This document shows, piece by piece, positions 28,662 through 38,186 of a stretch of DNA of 58,613 nt. The stretch's first letter is position 1. Every line of letters begins with the position of its first letter. Position numbers and translations under genes: made by a program. The notes beneath the pieces were generated by a model, which did not search any database, was not told the origin of the DNA, and saw nothing but the letters and a program-made list of their open reading frames with translations. This DNA comes from Lacticaseibacillus pantheris DSM 15945 = JCM 12539 = NBRC 106106 (lineage in GTDB: Bacteria; Bacillota; Bacilli; Lactobacillales; Lactobacillaceae), in NCBI RefSeq assembly GCF_001311175.1, contig NZ_BBAI01000014.1, forward strand, positions 1 to 58,613, in the 5' to 3' direction.

Positions 28662-29644
28662 ATGCATTATACAGTTCTTGGTGCGGGTGCAATGGGATTA
28701 CGTTACGGCGTGTTACTGCAAGAGGTAGCGGGCATGAAGGTCGACTTTGTCGATAACTGGGATCCAGAGGTAGACACCATCCACTCACAGGGTGGCGTCT
28801 ACGTTTCTCGTGACGGCGAGGAAAAGCACCTGGTGCCTATTAATATTTACCGCCCGGAGGAGTACACCGGCGACCCGGACGCCTACATCATCTTCTGTAA
28901 GCAGATGGGGCTCCAAAAGATGCTGGAACAGTGTGCTCACTTCTTTAAGCCGCACCAGTACGCAATTTCCTGTATGAACGGGATGGGCCACATTGAAAAG
29001 ATTAATCAGTACTTCCCCAAGGAACACGTGTTGGTGGAACCGCGTTGATTGCGACCGTCCTCAATGGTGCGGGCGACGTTGACTTCATTGGTCGGCCGAA
29101 TACCGGGACCATGAATATTTGTCCCCAGACGGAGGTGGCTGACGACTTTACCCACCAGGTGGTCGCTGATTTTCAGGCGGCACATCTGAATCCAAACCTG
29201 ACCGACAATTTTGTCGGCACGTTGATGGCCAAAGTCACGTTCAATTCCGTGGTCAACACCCTTTGCACGATGTTCGAAATTACGATGGGTGAATTTATCG
29301 CGTCACCCGTGGCGGAAAAATTGTCCAAGCAACTGATTGACGAAGCGTACACTGCCTGTGAAGCGGCCGGTATCCAGTTGCTCAACACGCGTGAAGAGGA
29401 GTGGGAGAGTGTCGTTCACGTTAGTCGGGACGCGAACCCGCTACACTACCCATCCATGTACCAAGACATGTCGAAGAACCGGCCAACCGAGGTTGACTAC
29501 ATCAACGGTTACATTTATGAAGTGGGGCACGCACACGGCTTTGAAGCGTCCACCCATAACTTCCTCCGCAACTTGGTGCACCTCGCCGAATTCGGCAAGA
29601 CCTTTGATATGGATGCGTTCCGCGCCGAAGTTTTGGCCCGTTAA
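28662..29644 (+). pseudogene. panE: Ketopantoate reductase (2-dehydropantoate 2-reductase), one frameshift
   Basis: NADPH-dependent reductase of the ApbA/PanE family, about 327 residues, in the coenzyme A pathway or a related 2-hydroxyacid role. The N-terminal VLGAGAMGLRYGVLL is the dinucleotide motif. The central part reads CMNGMGHIEKINQYFP, with the C-terminal helices KVTFNSVVNTLCTMF. It contains the catalytic-Lys helix. One G is missing near 29034-29038; GGA would give LVGTALIATVLNGAG. ATG follows GTAGGGGGTAAAGGAT. Some lactobacilli use such enzymes as D-hydroxyisocaproate dehydrogenases, so substrate assignment is tentative. Confidence 0.87.
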
Positions 29645-29729
29645 CGTACTGGCACCACGCAAAGAGGTCCGGTCATAGTTAGCGGCTTCGATAAACCGAC
29701 GCACATCGACGCCGGCCTACAAACGTGGA

Positions 29730-29827
29730 CCACAATGCAGCTCCCTGTGCTTAACACAATAATGCCGATATTCCTAAGTTCGGGAATATCGGCATTATTA
29801 CGTTAGTGCTCGGGAGCTGCATTGTGG
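29730..29827. terminator. Long nested hairpin between panE and the trp operon
   Basis: An outer 16-bp perfect stem CCACAATGCAGCTCCC/GGGAGCTGCATTGTGG surrounds an inner stem AATAATGCCGATATTCC/GGAATATCGGCATTATT. It terminates the converging panE-like gene and the trp operon. The size and perfection are unusual for a terminator. Confidence 0.85.
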
Positions 29828-29854
29828 CCCACTCTCTTTTGCGTGGCCTGATGA

Positions 29855-30624
29855 CTAGGCAATCGCCGCCTTCATGGTCTTGGTGTAGTCACCAATCGCA
29901 GTGGCCGCCGCCGTCCCGTGTTGCGCGGCGATGTCAACGATAGCGGAGCCAACAATGATACCGTCAACAAAGCGGGATAGGTCCGCCGCTTGTTCGGGAG
30001 TGTGGATACCAAACCCTAACGCGGCCGGCACGTCGGTGTGTTGGCGGATTTCCGCAAAGAGGCTGCTGAGCCGCTGGTCGAATTCGTCGCGCTCGCCGGT
30101 AATACCTTCCGAACTGACTACGTAGATGAAGCCGGACGCTGCTTCGGCCAGGCGGGCCACGCGGTCGCCAGAGGTGAGCGTAATCAACATAATGATGTCA
30201 ATCCCGTACTGCTCCGCGGCGGGCCGAATCTCGCCCTGTTCTTCGTACGGCAGGTCGGGGATGACCAGGCCGCCAACGTTCAGTTCCGCACAGCGGGCGC
30301 AGAAACGCTCGTAACCATACTTGAACGGGATATTCGCGTAAGTGAGGAACACAATCGGCGTGTCCGTTTGCTGACGGGCGGCCGCGACAATTGCGAAGAC
30401 CTCGTCGACGCTAATACCACCCGCAAAAGCGCGGAGGTCACCGGCCTGGATTACGGGACCGTCCGCTACGGGGTCTGAGAAGGGGATACCCAACTCAATG
30501 ATGTCCGCGCCGGCGTTGGCCATCGCGACGATGTTATTGACGGTGCTGTCGCGTCGGGATCGCCGGCCACGATGAAGGGAATAAACGCCTTGCCGTGGTT
30601 AAATGCTGCAGTTAAATGACTCAT
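29855..30624 (-). pseudogene. trpA: Tryptophan synthase alpha chain, one frameshift
   Basis: Splits indole-3-glycerol phosphate into indole and glyceraldehyde-3-phosphate, working with TrpB. About 256 residues. The signature ADIIELGIPFSDPVADGPVIQ carries the catalytic Glu and Asp. The phosphate loop region AALGFGIHTPEQA follows. Start is ATG 30624 (MSHLTAAFNHGKAFIPFIVAGDPDA). A missing base near 30546-30552 breaks the frame just before STVNNIVAMANAG. It is the last gene of the T-box operon, 30 bp after trpF. Confidence 0.93.
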
Positions 30625-30654
30625 ATTAATCAACCTTTCTGTACGTTATCAATG

Positions 30655-31254
30655 TTAACTGGCCTGCGTCATTGCGGCGCGGGTATTACGGACAAAGTCG
30701 CGCACGAGCGCCGCGTCTTTGTGTCCCCTAACCTCGACGCCGCTGGATACGTCCACCGCGAACGGGGCGACGGCCTTAATCGCCGTTGCCACGTTGGTGG
30801 GCGTCAACCCGCCGGCTAAAAAGAGCGGGTCCGGCGCGGTGGTTAACCGCCGCCAGTCGAGGGTGCGGCCGCTACCAGCACCTGCGTCGAGCATGACGTA
30901 GTCCGCCGCGGTGGGTGGGAGCGCGGCTTGCTGCCCCTGAAATACGCGGATGACCGGGATACCACGACTTTGCAATAACTCCACCACGGCCTCGGGTTCG
31001 TGACCGTGCAGCTGGACGATGCTAATCGCACCGGCATCAACAGCGCTGAGCATGGTGTCGAGCGGTGCGTCCACAAAGACGCCCACGCTCACGATGCTAG
31101 GATCTAACAGTGCGCGAAGCTTGCTGGCCTGGCCGATGTTGACGTGGTGCCGGCCGGGCGCAAAGACGAAGCCGGCGTAATCGGGGTGCTCGTCGTTCAC
31201 AATTTGGACGTCTGCGGGGATGGTGAGCCCGCAAATCTTGACCTTAGTTGTCAT
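30655..31254 (-). CDS. trpF: Phosphoribosylanthranilate isomerase
   Basis: Isomerises phosphoribosyl-anthranilate in tryptophan synthesis. A 199-residue (beta/alpha)8 protein. The N-terminal KVKICGLT carries the catalytic Cys. HPDYAGFVFAPGRHHV is followed by VQLHGHE and the phosphate-binding FLAGGLTPTNV and DVSSGVEVRGHKD segments. The start at 31254 (MTTKVKICG) overlaps the last bases of trpC; the upstream in-frame extension is not native. The frame is intact. Confidence 0.95.
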   Translation of the reverse strand: MTTKVKICGLTIPADVQIVNDEHPDYAGFVFAPGRHHVNIGQASKLRALLDPSIVSVGVFVDAPLDTMLSAVDAGAISIVQLHGHEPEAVVELLQSRGIPVIRVFQGQQAALPPTAADYVMLDAGAGSGRTLDWRRLTTAPDPLFLAGGLTPTNVATAIKAVAPFAVDVSSGVEVRGHKDAALVRDFVRNTRAAMTQAS

Positions 31255-32036
31255 CGTGCTCACCTCCACGCAGTGCGTTAATAGTGGCGGCCTTGTTGGG
31301 CGACCGCATGAGGGTTTCACCCACCAGGATGGCGTCAACGCCGGCAGTCCGTAGCTGGTCCACATCCTGCGGACCACGAATGCCGCTTTCGGATACAAAG
31401 ATGATGTTACGGGGTACTAACGGGCGCAACGCCACACTACGGTGTAGGTCCACGGTAAAGTCGCGTAGGTCACGGTTGTTGACGCCGATGATGTCCGCCC
31501 CGGCTTGAAGAGCCCGTTGGATTTCGTGCGGATCATGCGCTTCGACCAGCACGGCCAGCCCCAACGCCGCGGCTTTGTGAATGTAGTCGCGCAGCTGGTG
31601 GTCGTCGAGAATGGCGACAATCAGCAGAATCAGGTTGGCCCCAGCGACTTTGGCCTCATCAATCATGTAATCGTCAATGATGAAATCCTTCCGCAGTAGC
31701 GGTACCGTCACTGCCTGGCGGATAGTACGGAGGTAGTTGATGTCGCCGTGAAAGTAGGTGGGCTCAGTCAGCACCGATATGGCGTTCACGCCACCAGCTG
31801 CGTATTCCTGGGCCGTGGCGACGGGGTCAAAGTCTGCGGCGATGGTGCTTTGACGGGGATGCCGCCTTCACCTCAGCAATGATTGACAACGGTGGTTGCC
31901 GTAACGCCTGGTAGACGTCAGCGGGATCCGTTGTGGGTGCGGCCAGGGCCTGCGCGTGCATCGTTGCGGCCGGTACGCGGGCCTGGTTATGAGCTAGACG
32001 TTGCTGGGTGGCCGCCACCAGCTCATCCAGAATCAT
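31244..32036 (-). pseudogene. trpC: Indole-3-glycerol phosphate synthase, one frameshift
   Basis: Closes the indole ring from CdRP. About 263 residues. The N-terminal part [15 protein letters not shown] ends in IIAEVKAASPSK, the catalytic Lys segment. The C-terminal part resumes at ATAQEYAAGGVNAISVLTEPTYFHG and contains VPLLRKDFIID, IGVNNRDLRDF and VSESGIRGP. Two G residues appear lost from a GGG near 31847-31849 (expected SPSKGTIAADFDP). It overlaps trpD by four bases (ATGA) at its start and trpF at its end, which indicates tight coupling. Confidence 0.93.
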
Positions 32037-33051
32037 GCGCTCACCGCCCGCTGGGTGTGGTCAATAAGTTCGTCGAGTTTGGCGGCTGCCGCACCACTAT
32101 TAATGGTGGTATGCGCCAACGCTAAACCATCGGCGATGCTGAGGTCGGCGTGGGCCGCATGGAGGGCACACGCCGCGTTGAGCAGCACCGTGTCCAACTT
32201 TGCCCCCGGCGTCCCCCGCAGGATTGCGCGGGTGATGGCGGCGTTCTCGGCCGGGGTGCCGCCAACGAGGTCATCGCGGTGCGCCCGCGGCAAGCCAAAC
32301 TGCTCAGGGGTGATGGTGCTGCGTTCAAACTGGCCGTGGCGCACCGTCACGATGTCCGTTGCGGCGGTCGTAGTCACCTCGTCCAGGCCGTCCGCGCCGT
32401 GCACTACCAGCGCGTTCTCAACGCCGAGTTCGGCCAACACGTGCGCGAGGGGTTCCAGTAGTTGCTCATCGTAGACGCCTAGCAGTTGCGACGTTGCGTG
32501 TGCGGGGTTGGCCAGGGGCCGAGGACGTTAAAAATCGTCCGGATACCGAGCTCCTTGCGCACGGGACCAACAAAGCGCATGGCCTGGTGGTACTCCTGGG
32601 CAAAGAGGAAGCAGATGCCGATGCTGCGCAGGGTCTCCGCGCTGACGGTGGGGTCAGCGTTAATGTTGACTCCGAGTGCTTCCAAAACGTCCGCTGCCCC
32701 GCTGCGGGAAGACGCGGCGCGGTTGCCGTGCTTGGCGACTGGCGTACCGGCGGCGGCCACCACGATGCTGGTGGTGGTAGAAATATTGAAGGTGTTGGCG
32801 TGGTCGCCACCGGTGCCGACAATTTCAAGGACGTTACTGCCCGCGTCGAACGGCAGGGCGTGGGCCCGCATTGCGTTTGCGGCCCCCGCGATTTCGGACA
32901 CGGTCTCACCTTTCATGGCCAAGCCGGTCAGGAGTGCGGCAATTTGCACGTTGCTGGTTTGGCCGTCCATAATTTCGTTAATGACGGTTTCGGCTTGGTC
33001 AAAGTCGAGGTTCTGGTGGTTTGCGACCCGTTGAATGGCTTCTGTAATCAT
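32033..33051 (-). pseudogene. trpD: Anthranilate phosphoribosyltransferase, one frameshift
   Basis: Joins anthranilate to PRPP. About 339 residues. [17 protein letters not shown] carries the PRPP/Mg site, [22 protein letters not shown] is the anthranilate channel segment, and [23 protein letters not shown] follows. A missing C (a G run at 32514-32517 on the plus strand) breaks [16 protein letters not shown]. Start is ATG 33051 ([14 protein letters not shown]) behind GGGAGG; the upstream extension is not native. There is no fused TrpG domain. Because trpE and trpG are absent from the operon, the source of anthranilate is open. Confidence 0.93.
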
Positions 33052-33067
33052 AGTGTTACCTCCCGTG

Positions 33068-34285
33068 CTAATCTTCGTTGAGCTCAATGCCACGGTACTT
33101 GGCAATTGAGGCCACGTCCTTGTCCCCGCGGCCTGAAACCGTGCAGATGATGATTTGGTCTTTACTTAAAGTGGGGGCGAGCTTCTGCACCTCAGCGATG
33201 GCGTGGCAACTCTCGATGGCGGCCACGATGCCCTCCTGCTTGGCAATGTACTCAAAGGCGTTCACGGCCTCATCGTCGGTGATGGCGACGTATTCCGCGC
33301 GTCCGGAGTCCATGAGCGCCACGTGTTCCGGTCCAATGCCGGGGTAGTCCAGTCCCGCCGAAATGGAGTAGACAGCGTCAATCTGGCCGTCTTGGTTCTG
33401 CAGGAAGCGGGACTTCATTCCGTGGAAGATCCCGGTCGAGCCCAGCTTCATCGTCGCGGCGGTTTGCGGTGTGTCCACGCCTTTGCCGGCCGCCTCACAA
33501 CCGATCAGGTGGACGCTAGGATCCTGAATGTAGTCGGCAAAGCTGCCGATGGCGTTGCTGCCGCCGCCGAGGCACGCCACCACGTAGTCGGGGAGGCGCC
33601 CCTCAACGGTCTGCAACTGTTCTTTGGACTCCTTACTGATGACGCTTTGGAAATCGTGCACCATCGCGGGGAACGGGTGCGGGCCGACCGCGGAGCCGAT
33701 GACGTAGAACGTGTCCTCGCTCCGGGCGGCGTAGTTTTGCAAAGCCGCGTTGACGGCGTCCTTGAGGACCATTGACCCGCTGGTGACGGCGTTAACCTTG
33801 GCACCCAGCAGCTCCATCCGGTAGACGTTCAGCCGCTGACGGTCGGTGTCGACTTTGCCCATGAAGATCTCGCATTCCATACCGAACAGGGCCGCGATGG
33901 TGGCGGTGGCGACACCGTGCTGGCCGGCGCCGGTTTCTGCAATCAGCCGGGTTTTGCCCATACGCTTGGCAATCAGCGCTTGACCGATGACGTTGTTAAT
34001 TTTGTGTGCCCCGGTGTGGTTGAGGTCCTCGCGCTTGAGGTAGATTTTGGCACCGCCGAGGTCCTCCGTCATGTTCTTAGCGTAATAGAGTAGCGAAGGC
34101 CGACTAGCGTATTCACGTAGTAGGGTGTGGAATTCGTTCAGGAAGTCGGGGTCGTCCTTGTAGCGGTTGTATGCCGCCTCGACGCGCTTGATTTCGGGCA
34201 ACAAGATTTCTGGTAGGTACTGGCCGCCGTATTCCAGGTAGCGACCGGAAGCCATTGAGTCTGTGGGTGTGTATGATGTAGTCAT
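33068..34285 (-). CDS. trpB: Tryptophan synthase beta chain
   Basis: PLP enzyme that condenses indole and serine. A 405-residue protein; the PLP lysine is in HTGAHKINN, the phosphate loop is GGGSNAIG, and [12 protein letters not shown] and the late SGRGDKD segment are standard for TrpB1. The frame is intact. ATG follows AAAGGAGAAATAAT. It is the first trp gene in this operon, ahead of trpD; the usual order is E-G-D-C-F-B-A, so this order is rearranged. It follows the PTS IIC gene by 46 bp with no terminator. Confidence 0.96.
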   Translation of the reverse strand: MTTSYTPTDSMASGRYLEYGGQYLPEILLPEIKRVEAAYNRYKDDPDFLNEFHTLLREYASRPSLLYYAKNMTEDLGGAKIYLKREDLNHTGAHKINNVIGQALIAKRMGKTRLIAETGAGQHGVATATIAALFGMECEIFMGKVDTDRQRLNVYRMELLGAKVNAVTSGSMVLKDAVNAALQNYAARSEDTFYVIGSAVGPHPFPAMVHDFQSVISKESKEQLQTVEGRLPDYVVACLGGGSNAIGSFADYIQDPSVHLIGCEAAGKGVDTPQTAATMKLGSTGIFHGMKSRFLQNQDGQIDAVYSISAGLDYPGIGPEHVALMDSGRAEYVAITDDEAVNAFEYIAKQEGIVAAIESCHAIAEVQKLAPTLSKDQIIICTVSGRGDKDVASIAKYRGIELNED

Positions 34286-34331
34286 ATTATTTCTCCTTTG
34301 TTATGCGCCGGTTACGTTGTGCGTACCGGTA

Positions 34332-35613
34332 TTAGTTGAGGTGCATGATTTTGAGTAGGCCTCCGAGTAGCGGCCCGTAAACACAGTAGTCGGTTTCTGA
34401 AAGAATCCGCATGATGGGCGCATAGGTACCAACCATGGGCAGTAGCAACGCCTGACCGAAAATTAGGATGAAGCCATTCGCGCCCGAACCGAGAATTGCG
34501 CCGCGGCGGCCACCGTGGGCGTCGCCAAAGATGGCGGTGGCGGCCCCGGTGAAGAAGGTGGGAATCAATGCGGGAAAGACGATGATCGGGTAATGCGCTG
34601 CGGCAAGGATTAGCATCCCGATGATGCCGGTCGTCAGGCTCATGAGGAACCCGACGATGACGCTGGTCGGGTATTGCGGAAAGAGTAGTGGGATGTCGAG
34701 CCCGGGTTTAGCGTTAGGGATAAGTCGCTGGGCGATGCCGTGAAAGGCGGGGATGATTTCCGCTAGCATCATCCGGACACCGGCAAGAATAACGGTGATC
34801 CACATGCCGAACTCGATACCCTTGGTGATAGCGAAGACCACGACGTCTTTACCCGCCGCGACTTTGCTCATGGTGAAACCGGGGCCCGCAATCAGTCCGA
34901 GAATGAGGAACAGCAGCATCATAACCAGCGTTAACGCCACGGTCATGTCCCGGAGAAAGTTGAGCTTACCGGGCAACTTGAGGTCCTCCAGGTCATGCTC
35001 CTTATTGCCAAAGAACTTACCCAGCAGCGAGGCTACTAGCAGTCCGGATGAGCTTGAATGGGCGAGTGTGAACCCGTCAGCGCCACGGACGGGCTTGATG
35101 AGCAGGTTCACGTACGCACATGAGAGGGTCATGTACAGTCCCAGCAGCACGGAACCAACAACGACGCGGACCGGGAAGTTGAGGTCGGTACCAAACTTCA
35201 GGAGTGCGGCGATGAGGCCGGCAAAGAAGAACGATACGTGCGGGGAGAGGTGGACGAACTTGAGCGGGGTGAACCGCGAGAGCAACAGGTTGATGATGAA
35301 CCCGCAGGCGAAGATTAGCCATGTCGGTACCGATATCAGTCAGGCTGGCCACCTGCGTTGCGCCGATGTTGCTGCTGGCGGGGGTGTGCATGTGAAAGAT
35401 ATGGGCGATTAGTTGTTGGAGCGGCAGGAGGGCCGTCCCCAGCGTCTGGCCGCCGACGTTGATCATCGTGAAACCAATGACTGCTTTGAGGGTGCTGGGC
35501 AGGATTTTGCTGCCGGGTTGGTGTTGGGCCAACATGCCGATGACGACAACTAGTCCGAGAATGAAGATTGGCTGGCTGAGCACGTTATTGATGAAGTACA
35601 GTAAGACACCCAT
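34332..35613 (-). pseudogene. PTS IIC component, ascorbate (UlaA/SgaT) family, one frameshift
   Basis: A membrane-embedded carrier of about 427 residues with roughly eleven helices. The N-terminus MGVLLYFINNVLSQPIFILGLVV and the segment KAVIGFTMINVGGQTL are typical of UlaA-type IIC proteins. One extra A near 35318-35323 breaks the frame between IGTDMA and IFACGFIINLLLS. It would couple uptake with phosphorylation from the IIB protein at 35617. UlaA relatives include ascorbate carriers and many uncharacterised ones. Here the gene lies in the same transcription unit as trp genes, under a Trp T-box, so ascorbate is not the obvious substrate. Confidence 0.88.
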
Positions 35614-35616
35614 GGG

Positions 35617-35895
35617 CTAGTCCTCGACGGTGGCCACGGCGGCCAACAGTTTAGTTTGCAAAGCGTTTCGGTCCATGATGTTGTCCTGGACAATGATGGT
35701 CGCGCTGGATGCGGGCAACATGTCGGCAAAAGTCGAGGTGGTCAGGACGATATCGTAATCGTCCGGGGTGGCGGAGGTGATATCGGCGTTATCAACCGTG
35801 GCGTTGATGCCGGCGGCGGATAGGATTTGTTCTGCGAACATTTTTTCCATGAGGCTGGTGCCGACACCGGCACCACAAACGGTCAGAATTTGCAT
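35617..35895 (-). CDS. PTS IIB component, lactose/ascorbate-type
   Basis: A 92-residue cytoplasmic phosphocarrier. The phosphorylated Cys is Cys7 in LTVCGAGVGTSLM. The remaining DDYDIVLTTSTFADML and FMDRNA-like region match UlaB proteins. It passes phosphate from IIA (35938) to the incoming sugar at IIC. It overlaps the IIC start by only a few bases of spacing (three bases between genes). The frame is intact; a run of six A on the coding strand near 35840-35846 is not altered here. Confidence 0.93.
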   Translation of the reverse strand: MQILTVCGAGVGTSLMEKMFAEQILSAAGINATVDNADITSATPDDYDIVLTTSTFADMLPASSATIIVQDNIMDRNALQTKLLAAVATVED

Positions 35896-35937
35896 AAGTA
35901 AGGTCCTTTCGGCGTCAATCCCTTGTTTAGGGATACG

Positions 35938-36375
35938 CTATTCTAATAGGTGTAAAACGGCGGCTTTGGTAGTAGCTTCAACAATGGCGGTGTACCGCCA
36001 TCGCTCACTCAACTTGACCACTAGTTCTTGGAGCAGTTCGATGTGGTCGTCGCTACTGGTGGCGGCCAGGCCAATCAATAGATTAGCGGGACCGTTAGCG
36101 GCGTTGCCGAAATCAACGGGCCGTGTGAGGGTGAGGATACTGATACCGGTGCGGCGCGCTCCCTGTTCTGGTCGGGCGTGCGGTAAGGCAATGCCGGGAG
36201 CAATGACAAAGTAGGCGCCGTGGCTGCGGAAACTATCGAGGATGGCCGTCGTGTAACGGTTATCGGCAAAGCCGCCCGCGGTCAGCAGGTCACCGGTCTG
36301 GGTGAGCACGGATGTAGCGTCGATGTCGTTCTGACGTACGGCGATGGCGTTTAAGTTGGTGTAGTTAGTCAACAT
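35938..36375 (-). CDS. PTS IIA component, fructose/mannitol/ascorbate type
   Basis: A 145-residue IIA domain (PTS_EIIA_2). The active His is in GIALPHARPEQGA (about residue 66). It accepts phosphate from HPr. There is no attached regulatory domain. ATG follows TCAGGAGGATCAATC, directly after the T-box terminator. It is the first gene of the operon, so its expression depends on readthrough of the Trp T-box at 36394-36791. Confidence 0.93.
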   Translation of the reverse strand: MLTNYTNLNAIAVRQNDIDATSVLTQTGDLLTAGGFADNRYTTAILDSFRSHGAYFVIAPGIALPHARPEQGARRTGISILTLTRPVDFGNAANGPANLLIGLAATSSDDHIELLQELVVKLSERWRYTAIVEATTKAAVLHLLE

Positions 36376-36393
36376 GATTGATCCTCCTGATGT

Positions 36394-36791
36394 ACAAAAA
36401 AAATCCGTCCTTATTCCACGTCAATAACGACGTAGAATAAGGACGGATTTTCCGCGGTGCCACCTTAATTTGACCACGGTACTGGTGGAACATTTGCCGA
36501 TGACAAACGGCCAACGATAAAGCCCGCAGTGAATAGAATCCACTACGGGCCCAACGCGTCCAGTACCTTACGGTCACTCTTAGCGAAGAGCCAACACTCT
36601 CCCGGCAACTGACGTATGCCCACACGTTTCCCGGTACTCGTTGCCGCAGCAACTTTGAGGGAACCCTCGGTGGTCCATTTGCCAGCCTGCGTTCGGTCAC
36701 ATTCTCATCACCGTGACTCTCTGTACGTGCACAACTGGTTTGATCTCCACCTCAACGGTTTTATCGAAACAGAATTATTTAATTGTTACTG
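36394..36791 (-). promoter_or_regulatory. Tryptophan-specific T-box leader
   Basis: Minus strand. Stem I starts CAACG (36643-36639) followed by the S-turn AGTA (36638-36635); its 3' arm is CGTTG (36556-36552). The specifier TGG (36562-36560, followed by A) is the Trp codon. The antiterminator T-box GGTGGCACCGCGG is at 36464-36452. Its UGGC bulge pairs with a GCCA tRNA end, as expected for tRNA-Trp with discriminator G. The terminator AATCCGTCCTTATTC/GAATAAGGACGGATT with a T8 tail ends at 36396. Uncharged tRNA-Trp would therefore switch on the PTS and trp genes. About 140 bases of leader precede Stem I. Confidence 0.93.
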
Positions 36792-36820
36792 AGTCTACCC
36801 CCGTCGTCAGTCACTGTCAA
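36792..36820 (-). promoter_or_regulatory. Promoter of the T-box PTS-trp operon
   Basis: TTGACA (36820-36815), a 17-base spacer and TAGACT (36797-36792). It is a near-consensus vegetative promoter, placing the start of transcription near 36785. Palindrome A3 begins 27 bp upstream. Confidence 0.85.
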
Positions 36821-36846
36821 CAACTTTTTTGCGGGTGTTGGCCGGC

Positions 36847-37158
36847 GGCAGCGTAGGTCAGGCCGGTGAGCTTCGGCTTTGTGGGGCGCTCCATGGTAAT
36901 CCACTGCTAGGGCGAAACCTCCAACTCGCAAAGTGCGCGAGTTTCCGGTGCGATTCTGAGCCTGCCCGGAAAAACCACCGGTCGGTCTCAGAATTCGTCG
37001 CGTTCTAACGGCTAAAGCCAATGGAGCTCTCGGACTGGCTGCGCCATTCCTGCGAGAAGCAGGCAGTAAGCGCTAAAGCGCAAACTGACTGTGTTCCCCG
37101 GCAGTGGTTACCATTCCGACCCCACACGCCTACACTCACCGGCCCGACCGACGCGGCC
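36847..37158 (+). repeat. Large palindrome, family A copy 3
   Basis: 312 bp. Arms GGCCGGTGAG (36861-36870) and CTCACCGGCC (37135-37144), extended outward with few mismatches. The core at 36911-36995 has GGGCGAAACCTCCAAC, hairpin ACTCGC/GCGAGT, and stem ATTCTGAG/CTCAGAAT. Inner pairs such as AGCGCTAAAGCGC lie near 37070. It abuts the T-box operon promoter. Confidence 0.8.
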
Positions 37159-37264
37159 TCGTGCTACTGTAGCAATCAAACCGGTCGACAAGACGCCTCC
37201 CCGTCAACTGTGTCTGTCAACATGCTTTGCGGCACTGACCGGTTTGTGCGGTGGGGATGGCTCC

Positions 37265-37439
37265 AGTAGGTGGGGCGTGCCCGTGGCTGGCTACGAGCCT
37301 CACGCTCCGGCAGTTCCGGCCTCCTGCGAATCTTGGAACTCGAGCAAAACCCGCTCGATTTCCAAGATTTGATTCCGTAATTCGCTACGCTCGAACGGAA
37401 CTACAGGCCTGCAGGCGCCACGGGCACACCCCACCTACT
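37265..37439. repeat. Palindrome, family C copy 2
   Basis: 175 bp. AGTAGGTGGGG (37265-37275) pairs with CCCCACCTACT (37429-37439), and GTGCCCGTGGC with GCCACGGGCAC. Inside are ATCTTGGAA/TTCCAAGAT and CGAGCAAAACCCGCTCG. With 38058-38110 the flanking 37237-37290 also forms a larger inverted pair of about 50 bp. Confidence 0.75.
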
Positions 37440-37828
37440 TCCGCCATCCCCACCGCACAAACCTAGTTAGCATAATTCCCCCATAATTGCATAGTGAACA
37501 TCCGGTTCGATAGTTGATTGAACCTCAATAATATTTGCTACAGCGGCCATGTTTTGAGACACCAATACGGGTCCACTAGTCCGTATAAAATGGTATCCAC
37601 ACAACTGTAATTCTCCTTGTTAACTTACCTAGACATCAGCTCTCACGTATACGGCGATAGATATGTAAATTTACCGAAAAGCACATATTTTCGGCAGTTG
37701 CACGAGGTTTTATATAACGGTTATTGAGTTTTTCCTACAATAGTATTTTCTTCGGCACGTTTGGTGTTTTACTGACCGTTCCGTATGGTTTGCGATTACC
37801 AATATATCTGGGGTGGAAATTCAAACTA
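37440..37828. other. AT-rich intergenic stretch, no gene seen
   Basis: About 390 bp between palindromes C2 and C3. Several short A/T-rich words and stop codons in all frames. No ribosome site with a plausible ORF, no clear promoter pair, and no terminator were found. Confidence 0.6.
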
Positions 37829-38055
37829 GGGTTGGGTGTTGGTAATGACGGAGGTAGTTGGGGGTGTGGCCGTGGCGGCTGCAGGCCCGTAGTTCTGTAG
37901 GAGCGGAGCCGACGTACAGAATCAAATTGGATAGACTGGGCGGGCTTGGCCCAGGCTATCCAATTCGCGGTAGCACGGAACGTGCGTGAGCGTGAGGCTC
38001 GTAGCCGGCCACGGGCACGCCCCCAACTACCGGAGTCATTGCCAACGCCCAACCC
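37829..38055. repeat. Palindrome, family C copy 3
   Basis: 227 bp. GGGTTGGGTGTTGG (37829 on) pairs with CCAACGCCCAACCC (ending 38055). Next arms GGTAGTTGGGGG/CCCCCAACTACC, then CCGTGGC/GCCACGG and ATTGGATAG/CTATCCAAT around GGGCGGGCTTGGCC. A further half-copy (38058-38110) matches the reverse complement of 37237-37290. Confidence 0.75.
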
Positions 38056-38124
38056 GGCCACGGGCACGCCCCACCTACTGGAACCATCCCCAGCGCACAA
38101 CCCGGTCGCCTGCATCCAAAGCCA

Positions 38125-38166
38125 CCGCAAACACCCTGTGGCCAGGCGGCAACAGGGTGTTTGCGG
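38125..38166 (-). terminator. Terminator of the TetR gene
   Basis: CCGCAAACACCCTG pairs with CAGGGTGTTTGCGG, a perfect 14-bp stem with a 14-base loop. It follows the TetR stop at 38187. No long T-run on the minus strand, so termination may be weak. Confidence 0.65.
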
Positions 38167-38186
38167 TAATTGGGTGAATTGGTACG

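Noticed and set aside
36365-36700. 111-codon minus-strand ORF in the T-box leader
   Set aside because: It runs through the T-box stems and terminator; the RNA structure explains the sequence.
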